A stretch of DNA of 64,000 bases from Sabellastarte sp. h YS-2021 (lineage: Eukaryota > Annelida > Polychaeta > Sabellida > Sabellidae). The DNA lies in contig OZ024936.1 of the NCBI GenBank assembly GCA_964017235.1, positions 48,039,028 through 48,103,027 on the forward strand, in the 5' to 3' direction. The translations under genes were made by a program, and so were the position numbers. Positions 13,209 through 22,469 of this stretch are shown in pieces. Numbering within the stretch: position 1 is the stretch's first letter; each line of letters opens with the position of its first letter. The notes beneath the pieces were generated by a model that was given only the letters and a program-made list of their open reading frames with translations, was not told the origin of the DNA and searched no databases.

Positions 13209-13597
13209 TAACAGCTCGTATGAGAATTTTGCTTTGTGACCTTGTCTTTATGACTCTGAAAAGAGACCTCATATCTGTCTAATGCACGCTTAAAAAGGGG
13301 TCGCCTAAAAAGTTATCTTGCACTCCGGCCTTGTCGTCACCCCTCCTGCCTGCATATTTTCCATTATAGATATGAATTACTGAGCTGCTAAAAATGTGGA
13401 TTTTAAAACCTGTTATAACTTTGACTAATACTTTATGTCACATTCAACAGGAACATGTAGCAACTGACCCAGAATATTTGATAAAAATTACAAAAAATAT
13501 TCTTGTTCATATAAATGAGTGCATAATTAGGTGGCTAATGTTCTGAACAGCCATTCTGTTTTTCATGTTTAATTAAAATTTGTTCTTTGTGTTGCAG

Positions 13598-13663
13598 TTG
13601 GATCTTCAGCCAGATCAGACTACACTGTGGGTGTCAACAACAGACTCCTCTATCAAAAGCTGG
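13598..13663 (+). CDS. WDR48: WDR48/UAF1 ortholog, internal exon (22 codons)
   Basis: WDR48 (UAF1) is a WD40 protein that binds and activates USP1, USP12 and USP46, acting among others in FANCD2 and PCNA deubiquitination. This 66-bp exon follows a polypyrimidine/AG acceptor (ttgttctttgtgttgcag) and precedes a gtgagt donor. It encodes LDLQPDQTTLWVSTTDSSIK followed by SW. The 'LWV(A/S)TT.S....W' core is the conserved WDR48 segment just before the inter-repeat loop of the last N-terminal blades. Phase is 0 at both ends and matches the next exon at 31299. Identity rests on similarity of this and the two later exons, in order. The preceding exons were not found in the 13.6 kb upstream. Confidence 0.8.
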
Positions 13664-13689
13664 GTGAGTGTTGAGTTAAACATTACTGT

Positions 13690-13970
13690 TTATTACCTCC
13701 GCAAGGCTCAGGTTATGTTTTTAGGTGCTTCCATTTGTCTATCTGTATGTCTGTCTATGTTTGCAATTACTCCAAAAGTAAGAAATGCATCTTTGTAAAA
13801 TTTTGTATGTGGGTAGGACTTGACCATTTAGGAAGAAGTGATTAAACTTTGGCAATGATTCGGATCATACTCTGGATACATTAGACAATCCCAAATTTGT
13901 AACCGTCCCATTTTTAATGACTTTGTTGCTATAGCAGTGGTCAGCGCTCTTAAGAGTGCCTTCTACTTGA
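13690..13970 (+). mobile_element. Short family D Helentron-like element, copy 1
   Basis: Begins 'attacctccgcaaggct..ggttatgttttt', followed by a GTCTATCTGTATGTCTGTC tract and an 'attactccaaaa' clause. It ends with AGCGCTCTTAAGAGTGC plus TTCTACTTG, the hairpin-plus-CTTG end seen in family D. The better preserved copy is at 30331-30851. It starts about 27 bp after the splice donor of the WDR48 exon. Confidence 0.55.
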
Positions 13971-14118
13971 TACAGTTGAATCCCTTTAAGTAGTCAAAGA
14001 GATTGTACTTTATTGTCAATTTAAGGATGGCCTTAATGTCAGAACAATGGATGTGGGTTATTAAACCTGAGTCTATTGTGGTCAAAGACCATGTTTAATT
14101 TGTAAATGATGTATAAAC

Positions 14119-14508
14119 TTTACTGTCACCCCTGAAAGGGGAGGGAAGAGGGTATTGGTTTCACATCCGTTTGTTTGTTTGTCAGCACACATAATTTAAC
14201 AACTATGTATCAGATTGGGTTGATACTGTCACGAGTATGGGTGTACTGCCAAGGTCCCTCTTGATGATCAGAGGATCAAGCCTCCTGATTTTTGAATATT
14301 TTGATAATATCTACTCCATAATTCAAAATCTAGTAATCACTTTTGGTGTCTAATTTTCACAGTCAAGATGAGGTATACTCCTTCACAAATGATCTGGATA
14401 TGCATTTAGACTCCAGGTTTTTTGAGTGAGGTTTAGAGGGGTGGGTGTACCAATGTCTGGCTCTGGATCCCTGTACAAGGGTTTCTGTTCCCTCAGGCAC
14501 TGCTTGTT
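14119..14508 (+). mobile_element. Short non-autonomous repeat (family H)
   Basis: Starts with CACCCCTGAAAGGGGAGGG, a small hairpin, then TTGTTTGTTTGTC and a clause beginning 'ataatttaacaactatg'. It ends in 'ccctcaggcactgcttgtt', immediately before the family A start. A related partial copy is at 42378-42515. No coding capacity. Confidence 0.5.
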
Positions 14509-14559
14509 ATTATCTCCCGCCGGGCGGGAGATTATGAAATGATGTCTGTGTGTGCGTGC

Positions 14560-17040
14560 GTGTGTGCGTTAGTTAGTCACACAGATTTCTCCAAAACTGC
14601 TACAGCTACAGATTTTTTGTAAATTAATTGTCCCAATGAATTTTCATGCCCTTGAAAATTTTTTTGGTTTTATTGACTTAGGCCTAAAGATAAGTGAGTA
14701 ATAGCAATCTTAGCTACTTTGAGTAAAGGGCTCATAACTCAAAAACTATTGCAGTAACAACTTTTTCTTCAAATATGTTGTTCAGCTACTTTGTCCTTAG
14801 CTATAAGATGGTACATAGTTTGGGGTCCCATTGCATGCCATAAGTGAGTAATAGCTATTTTCTCATTTGTAGCTAAATAACAGAAGTAAATGTCAAATAT
14901 CTTCAAAAGTATTGAAGTTAGGGAAATCTTTTCAAATATGTTGTCCATCTTCTTTTTGGTAAGCTATCACATACTAAAGTTTCAGACCTGTTGCACCTTG
15001 GATAGCTGAGTAATAGCTACTTTGAAATTCTGACTGGTGAGTAAAGCGATTGTAACTCCAAAACTAGTGCAGTTAGAGTATTTTCCTAAAATATGTTGTT
15101 CAGCTACTTTGTCCTTAGCTATAAGATGGTACATATTTGGGGTTCTATTGCATGCCATAAGTGAGTAATAGCTATTTTCTCATTTGTAGCTAAATAACAG
15201 AAGAAGTAAATGTCAGATATCTTCAAAAGTATTAAAGTTAGGGAAATCTTTTCAAATATGTTGTCCATCTACTTTTTGGTAAGCTATGACATGGTAAAGT
15301 TTCAGACCTGTTGCACCTTGGATAGCTGAGTAATAGCTACTTTGAAATTGTGACTGTTGAGTAAAGCCATTGTAACTCCAAAACTATTGCTGAGTTGGAG
15401 TATTTTCCTAAAATATGTTGTTCAGCTACTTTGTTCTTAGCTATAAGATGGTACATAGTTTGGGGTTCTATTGCTTGCCATAAGTGAGTAGTAGCTATTT
15501 TCTCATTTGTAGCTAAATAACAGAAGTAAATGTCAAATATCTTCAAAAGTATTGAAGTTAGGGAAATCTTTTCAAATATGTTGTCCATCTACTTTTTGGT
15601 AAGCTATAACATAGTAAAGTTTCAGACCTGTTGCACCTTGGATAGCTGAGTTATAGCTACTTTGAAATTCTGACTGTTGAGTAAAGCCATTGTAACTCCA
15701 AAACTATTGCAGTTAGAGTATTTTCCTAAAATATGTTGTTCAGCTACTTTGTCCTTAGCTATAAGATGGTACATAGTTTGGGGTTCTATTGCATGCCATA
15801 AGTGAGTAATAGCTATTTTGTTATTTGTAGCAAAATCATGACATAAGTAAATGTCAAATATCTTCAAAAGTATTAAAATTAGGGAATTCTTTTCAAATAT
15901 GTTATCCATCTACTTTTTCATAAGCTATCACATAGTAAAGTTTCGGATCTGTTGCACATTGGATAGCTGAGTAATAGCTACTTTGAAATTCTACAGTTGA
16001 GTAAATCCATTGTAACTCCAAAACTATTGCAGTTACAATATTTTCGTAAAATATGTTGTTCACCTACTTTGTCCTTAGCTATAAGCTGGCATGTAGTTTG
16101 GGGTTCTATTGCATGCCATAAGTGAGTAATAGCTATTTTCTTATTAGTAGCAAAATAATGACATAAGTAAATGTCAAATATCTTCAGAAGTATTAAAGTT
16201 ACGGAATTCTTTTCAAATATGTCATTCATTTATTTTTTTGTAAGCTATCACATAGTAAAGTTTTAGACCTGTTGCACATTGCATAGCTAAGTAATAGCTA
16301 CTTTGAAATTGTGACTGTTGAGTAAATCCATTGTAACTCCAAAACTATTGCAGTTACAGCTTTTTCTTCAAATATGGTGTTCAGCTACTTTGTCCTTAGC
16401 TATAAGCTGGCATGTACTTTGGGGTTCTATTGCATGCCATAAGTGAGTAATAGCTTTTTTCTTATTAGTAGCAAAATAATGACATAAGTAAATGTCAAAT
16501 ATCTTCAGAAGTATTAAAGTTACGGAATTCTTTTCAAATATGTCATTCATCTACTTTTTTGTAAGCTATCACATAGTTAAGTTTCAGACCTGTTGCACAT
16601 TGCATAGCTAAGTAATAGCTACTTTGAAATTGTGACTGTTGAGTAAATCCATTGTAACTCCAAAACTATTGCAGTTACAGCTTTTTCTTCAAATATGTTG
16701 TTCAGCTACTTTGTCCTTAACTATAAGATGGTATATATTTTGGGGTTGTATTGCATGCCATAAGTGAGTAATAGCTATTTTCTTATTTGTAGCAAAATAA
16801 CAACATAAGTAAATGTCAAATATCTTCAAAAGTATTAAAGTTAGGGAAATATTTTCAAATATGTTATTCATCTAGTTTTTGATAACCTATCACATAGTAA
16901 AGTTTCAGACCTGTTGCACATTGGATAGCCGAGTAATACCTACTTTGAAATTGTGACTGCAGGGTAAATGCATATAGTTTGGGGTTCTATTGCATGCCAT
17001 AAGTGAGTAATAGCTATTTTCTTATTTGTGGCAAAATAAT
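14560..17040 (+). repeat. ~320-bp tandem repeat array (dimer of ~160-bp units), about 8 copies
   Basis: The phrase 'tgcatgccataagtgagtaa' recurs about every 316-321 bp from about 14830 to 17010. Each unit is two diverged halves of about 160 bp. Each half has GAGTAATAGCTA, then a 'aactccaaaactattgcagt' clause, then 'aaatatgttgttcagctac'. The five similar 60-95 codon minus-strand frames (15337-16871) repeat with this period and are not genes. Confidence 0.85.
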
Positions 17041-19095
17041 GACACAATTTTTCTCAAATAACTGCTTCATCTACTTTTGGGAGAGCTTTCACATGGTGAA
17101 GTGTCAGACCCGTAGCTAATTATTCACCTACTCAAAATGAGTAAATGATAATTATCTGTAAAAGTATTGCGGATATCCAATTTTTATCTAATAACTGATT
17201 CATCTACTTTTGGGAGAGCCTTCACATAGTGAAGTTCCAGACCTGTAGCTAATTACTCACCTACTCAAAATGAGTAAATGTGAATTATCCCTAAAAGTAT
17301 TGGGGATATTCAATTTTTCTTAAATAACTCATTCATCTACTTTTGGGAGGGCTTTCATATGGTGAAGTTCCAGACCTGTAGCTAATTACTCACCTACTCA
17401 AAATGAGTAAATGTGAATTATCTCTAAAAGTATTGGGGATATCCAATTTTTCTTAAATAACTCATTCACCTACTTTTGGAAGAGCTTTCACTTGGTGAAG
17501 TTTCAGACCTGTAGCTAATTACTCACCTCCTCAAAATGAGTAAATGCTAATTATCTCTAAAAGTATTGTGGATATCCAATTTTTATCAAATTACTCCTTC
17601 ATCTACTTTTGGGAGAGATTTCACATGGTGAAGTTCCAGACCCGTAGCTAATTACTCACCTACTCAAAATGAGTAAATGTGAATTATCTGTAAAAGTATT
17701 GCAGATATCCAATTTTTCTCAAATAACTCATTCACCTACTTTTGGGAGAGCTTTTACTTGGTGAGGTTTCAGACCTGTAGCTAATTATTCACCTACTCAA
17801 AATGAGTAAATGTGAATTATCTCTAAAAGTATTGCGGATATCCAATTTTTATCAAATAACTAATTCATCTACTTTTGGGAGGGCTTTCACATGGTGAAGT
17901 TCCAGACCTGTAGCTAATTACTCACCTACTGAAAATGAGTAAATACGAATTATCTCTAAAAGTATTGCAGATAGCCAATTTTTATCAAATTACTCGTTCA
18001 TCTACTTTTGGGAGAGCTTTCACATGGTGAGGTTTCAGACCCGTAGCTAATTATTCACCTACTCAAAATGAGTAAATGCTAATTATCTCTAAAAGTATTG
18101 TGGATATCCAATTTTTATCAAATAACTCGTTCATCTACTTTTGGGAGAGATTTCACATGGTGAGGTTTCAGAGCCGTAGCTAATTACTCACCTACTCAAA
18201 ATGAGTAAATGTGAATTATCTCTAAAAGTATTGCGGATATCCGATTTTTCTCAAATAACTCATTCATCTACTTTTGGGAGAGCTTTTACTTGGTGAGGTT
18301 TCAGACCTGTAGCTAATTATTCACCTGCTCAAAATGAGTAAATGTGAATTATCTCTAAAAGTATTGCGGATATCCAATTTTTATCAAATAACTCATTCAT
18401 CTACTTTTGGGAGAGCTTTCACATGGTGAAGTTCCAGACCTGTAGCTAATTACTCACCTACTGAAAATGAGTAAATGTGAATTATCTCTAAAAGTATTAC
18501 AGATAGCCAATTTTTATCAAATAACTCATTCACCTACTTCTGGGAGAGCTTTCACTTGGTGAATTTTCAGAGCCGTAGCTAATTATTCACCTCCTCAAAA
18601 TGAGTAAATGCTAATTATCTCTAAAAGTATTGCGGGTATCCAATTTTTATCAAATTACTTGTTCATCTACTTTTGGGAGAGCTTTCACATGGTGAAGTTC
18701 CAGACCCGTAGCTAATTACTCACCTAATCAAAATAAGTAAATGTGAATTATCTGTAAAAGTATTGCAGATGGCCAATTTTTCTCAAATAACTCATTCACC
18801 AACTTTTGGGAGAGCTTTCACTTGGTGAAGTTTCACACCCGTAGTTAATTATTCACCTACTCAAAATGAGTAAATGCTAATTATCTCTACAAGTATTGCA
18901 GATAGCCAGTATTTCTGAAATAACTCATTCACATACATTTTGGAGAGCTTTCAATTAGTGAATTTTCAGATCCGTAGCTAATTACTGACCTACTCAAAAT
19001 GAGTAACTGCCTATTATCACTAAAAGTATTGCAGATAGCCAATATTTCTCAAATAACTCATTCACCTACATTTTGGAGAGCTTTCACATGCTAAA
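17040..19095 (+). repeat. ~137-bp tandem repeat array, about 15 copies
   Basis: Units run 'ctacttttgggagagctttc', 'cagacctgtagctaattact', 'tcaaaatgagtaaatg', 'tctctaaaagtattgcggat'. The spacing is about 134-140 bp. Recognisably a shortened relative of the 160-bp unit. The same array recurs at 60725-61600. Confidence 0.85.
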
Positions 19096-19489
19096 TTTTT
19101 TATGTCAGCTGACTTGTCAGTCAGCTGACATTATGTCGTCACTCTGCGGCGTGGGCGTACGCGTACGCGTCCGCGTGAACAACTTCTCCTCCAAAACTAC
19201 AAGGCCTAGAGACGTGCTGTTTTTTTTAAAAGATACCTTATCTATCGAGGATGAAAAATTGTTCAAGGCATGCAAGTCTGTCTGTTCGTCTGTTTGCTAG
19301 AGACATTACAAGGGGGGTACCCCCACCAAAAGTGTGAAAATTTCAACACTTAATCACAATTTTCTCAGTGACTATTGCAGGGATTTCTCTCATATCTTGC
19401 ATATATGTACTAGGCCACAGGTAGATTCTCTTGTGTGAGTATGAGACCTGGATCTGTCTTACTTTTTTTTTAATAATTTTTTTTAATAA

Positions 19490-20254
19490 TTTTTAATGCA
19501 TTAAAATTCATGAAATCATGCACAAAATCATTTATAACTTGAAAAGTGTTGCATTTAGAGCATTTTGTTAAAATATGTTATTCAGCTACTTTTTTCATAG
19601 CTACAATATGGTGAGTAAGTTGGGTGCCTGTCTCAATAGCTAAGTGAGTAATAGCTACTTTTGGGCTTTTCAGTAACTTCCATCATGAGTAAAATCACTT
19701 GTAACTTAAAAACTATTGCATTTAGAGAATTTCGTATAAATATGTTATTCAGCTACTTTTGGGTCAGCTATAACATAGTAAAATTTTAGACCTGTAGCTC
19801 ATGGCATAGCTGAGTAATAGCTACTTTTAGGTTATCACTGTTGAGTAAATCGCTTATAACTTCAAAACTATTGCATTTAGAGAATTTCGTATAAATATGT
19901 TATTCAGCTACTTTTGGGTCAGCTATAACATAGTAAAATTTCAGACCTGTAGCTCATGGCATAGCTGAGTAATAGCTACTTTTAGGTTATCACTGTTGAG
20001 TAAATCGCTTATAACTTGGAAACTATTGCATTTACAGTATTTTGTTTCAGTATGTTATTCACCTATTTTGGGATCAGCTATAACATAGTGAAGTTTCAGA
20101 TCTGTGGCTCATTGCATAGCTGAGTAATAGCTACTTTGAAGTTCTCACTATTGAGTAAATCACTTGTAACTTAAAACCTATTGCATTTAGAGAATTTCGT
20201 ATAAATATGTTATTCAGCTACTTTTGGGCCAGCTATAACATAGTGAAATTTCAG
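19490..20254 (+). repeat. ~155-bp tandem repeat array (left of DIRS element 1)
   Basis: Units contain 'attgcatttagagaatttcg', 'ttattcagctacttttgggt', 'agctataacatagtaaaatt' and 'gcatagctgagtaatagcta'. The array is cut at 20254 by DIRS element 1 and resumes at 26420. Confidence 0.85.
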
Positions 20255-20264
20255 TTTCATTGCG

Positions 20265-20452
20265 TTAATACATCTTACCTACCAGACGATAGCTATAGCC
20301 CGGCGCCAGCCGGTCCCGCCAAACGAAAGAAAAAGACGTCCCGGGTTTCACCCCCGGCAGGACCGGCACACTACAATCCACTCGCCAGGTGGCCTAGTTC
20401 TTGCCTCACTCGCCAGAGGGACGTGACGTCATAGCATCTTTTTCGTTTGGCG
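20265..20452 (+). repeat. DIRS element 1 left inverted terminal repeat
   Basis: Reverse complement of 26203-26380 with about one mismatch in the part compared. It contains TGACGTCA (20424-20431) and CTTTTTCGTTTGGCG, and presumably carries the promoter. The 75-codon frame crossing it (20207-20434) is not a gene. Confidence 0.9.
20424..20431 (+). promoter_or_regulatory. CRE-like TGACGTCA palindrome in DIRS element 1 terminal repeat
   Basis: A perfect cAMP-response-element/ATF palindrome about 130 bp upstream of the gag ATG. It is repeated in the right terminal repeat (26219-26226) and found at the equivalent place in elements 2 and 3. That it drives transcription is inferred. Confidence 0.45.
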
Positions 20453-20558
20453 CGACATTCAAGTTTGAATTTTGTGGAAACACTTTTATTTTTAAAGATA
20501 TCTTAAGTTATATTGGGTGTTACGTTCTCAGATTTGTCTATTAGTTGGATAAACCACT

Positions 20559-22469
20559 ATGGCATCTCCAGGACAGAGAGCCTGCGGGCATATCATGGCT
20601 AATTTTGATCCACACTCTCGATGTGCCAGATGTAGGGACAAAGGTTTGGGGGACGACCCTTGCGTTCTCAAATTAAGTTGTGAGTTTTGTGACAATCTTT
20701 CTCCCGAACAATTGCTTCAGCTCTCAACTCCGACTTACAAACTCCGTAAAGAAAAGTTGAAGAGTAAGGAATCACTTGTGGATCCCTCTACCGTTACTGT
20801 AGTGTCACAGGTCGAAATACAGGACGTTGCTCCATCTTCCCCTCCTCATGACACTGAAACGGAGTTCACCTTGCCTCAACCAAACTTCCCTCAAGATTTA
20901 AAAGATCTAGATGATAAATGGTCTACTCGCATGGCGCGTTTGGAGGCACTCATCACCATGGGCCATCGTCCCTCTCCACAGCCTTCTTTCACTCCGGTCC
21001 AAGCACCGGTCACGCATCAGGCTCCAGCTGGATCTTTGTCACAAGCACCTTTTCTGCTATCCGCCGTTCCTTCCGGCCAAGCCGGTCCGGCTTATGGCCC
21101 GGATAGAACAAAGGCAACAGCTACTATCACCAGCTCTATGGATATGACCTCTCCTCTGGAGAATGTTTATCCGCAACCAGACCCGGAACCGGTATTCTCT
21201 TCTCAGAGCTCTTCCGGCCCGGTGGCCTCATCTATCACGCAACCACCCCCGGAGCATTCAGAAGAGGGTGAAGTTTCTGATCAAGAAGAAGTACTAGACC
21301 CATCTGAACAAGACTCTCCAGACATTGACAAAACAATAAGTGAAGATCAAAACTACAGGGAGACGGTAAGGGGTGTCCGTGCCTTTATGGGCTGGAATCA
21401 CATTCCGGACCTTGAGTACACTCCCACCTCCAGATCTGACAACCCCTGGGTTGGCCACCGGGCTCAACCGGTTGGAAAAGTTTCCATTGACTTACCACCA
21501 GAGGACTGGTTATGCAAAAAATTGGAAAACCTCAATCTAGTACTAATTGAAGGCTACCCGTCAAAATCAACAGAACCGGGCGGTTTACATGTTGATCAAT
21601 ATCTCCGACCACCAAAATCTCAGACAAGATGGTACGGGATACACCCGGCAGAAAACAAAGACATAACTAGGCCTGGTAAATACGTAACTTCCTGGCCCAA
21701 CGATGCCGCGAAGCTCAACAGTTCCTTTGCCCGGATTGCTAAATCTACTATTGCTTCATCTCAACCTACTTCCCGACCACTGTCTCAGGAAACTCTCCGC
21801 AAATGGGAAAAGGCTGCCAAAGAAACAAGCTATATTTGTAACCAGTCAGCTGGTTTCAATAGATGTATAACTAAAGTGCAGGATGCTGTTCAGGAACAGT
21901 TAAAAATCCTACAAGCAGAACTTGGCAAAGGTAAATCCTCCGCAAAAGCCCAGGGGGCTCTGGACGAACTTCACTTTTTAACAGCATTTAATCAGAATAT
22001 CAGTTTTGCGGTCGGGAAATCTCTTCAGCACCTTTCGGACTTTACTTTCGTCCAAATGGCTAACTTGACTCTAGTCCGCAGAGATTCCTATCTGGATCAC
22101 CTGAGGGCAGGAGTGAAACCAGATACCTTTTTCGCTCTCAGGAATTGCCCTCTTCAAACCCGGGCTTTATTCCCAGATGACATCATAAGAAAAGCGGAAG
22201 ATGAGATAAACAACTTTGAAACACACAAGCGTACCAACCAGCCCGGTCCGGGCCGTGGTGGGTTCGCGGGTGTACAGAAAAAGCAGCATCGCTACCAGCC
22301 TTACTCCACTAGTTGGAAGCAAGACGACTCAAGTACCACCGGTGCTTCCGGGAAAGATCTCCCCGCATGGAAATCATTTGGTAGCCGGGGCAGAGCACGC
22401 GGCAGAGGCAGGGGTGGTCAACCCGGTCGCGGTTCGCGAGGCTCCAAGGATCCCAAAAATTATAAATGA
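20559..22469 (+). CDS. gag: DIRS element 1 Gag-like protein (ORF1, 636 aa)
   Basis: Putative structural nucleic-acid-binding protein of the retrotransposon. The ATG at 20559 is the first in the open frame after the terminal repeat. Residues 9-44 form a Cys/His cluster (C9, H11, H19, C22, C25, C35, C41, C44) shared with the element 3 gag, a probable zinc-binding domain. A Pro/Ser-rich acidic middle follows. Residues ~265-560 are the conserved core, alignable with element 2 ('FMGWNHIPDL', 'LCKKLENLN', 'LIEGYPSKS', 'RWYGI'). The C-terminus is Arg/Gly-rich, typical of RNA binding. The stop is TGA at 22467-22469 and the same frame continues open beyond it. The RT frame starts inside the gag end, 254 bp overlap, +1 register. 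Confidence 0.88.
   Translation: MASPGQRACGHIMANFDPHSRCARCRDKGLGDDPCVLKLSCEFCDNLSPEQLLQLSTPTYKLRKEKLKSKESLVDPSTVTVVSQVEIQDVAPSSPPHDTETEFTLPQPNFPQDLKDLDDKWSTRMARLEALITMGHRPSPQPSFTPVQAPVTHQAPAGSLSQAPFLLSAVPSGQAGPAYGPDRTKATATITSSMDMTSPLENVYPQPDPEPVFSSQSSSGPVASSITQPPPEHSEEGEVSDQEEVLDPSEQDSPDIDKTISEDQNYRETVRGVRAFMGWNHIPDLEYTPTSRSDNPWVGHRAQPVGKVSIDLPPEDWLCKKLENLNLVLIEGYPSKSTEPGGLHVDQYLRPPKSQTRWYGIHPAENKDITRPGKYVTSWPNDAAKLNSSFARIAKSTIASSQPTSRPLSQETLRKWEKAAKETSYICNQSAGFNRCITKVQDAVQEQLKILQAELGKGKSSAKAQGALDELHFLTAFNQNISFAVGKSLQHLSDFTFVQMANLTLVRRDSYLDHLRAGVKPDTFFALRNCPLQTRALFPDDIIRKAEDEINNFETHKRTNQPGPGRGGFAGVQKKQHRYQPYSTSWKQDDSSTTGASGKDLPAWKSFGSRGRARGRGRGGQPGRGSRGSKDPKNYK

Noticed and set aside
1..13597. 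Expected preceding WDR48 exons
   Set aside because: No segment with the conserved upstream WD40 motifs and splice sites was recognised.
15337..16871. Series of similar 60-95 codon minus-strand frames beginning MNDIFEKN/MDNIFEK
   Set aside because: They recur with the 320-bp tandem repeat period and reflect the repeat, not a gene family.
17040..19095. CRISPR-like direct repeats
   Set aside because: Units are contiguous ~137-bp satellites without unique spacers, in a eukaryotic intron.
19073..19300. 75-codon frame, repeated at 62682-62948
   Set aside because: It is the conserved 5' block of family B. Copy 2 does not keep it as a frame of comparable length.
20911..21147. Alternative-frame ORFs inside gag of element 1 (also 23883-24128 minus strand)
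   Set aside because: Shadows of the gag and RT genes without conserved counterparts.
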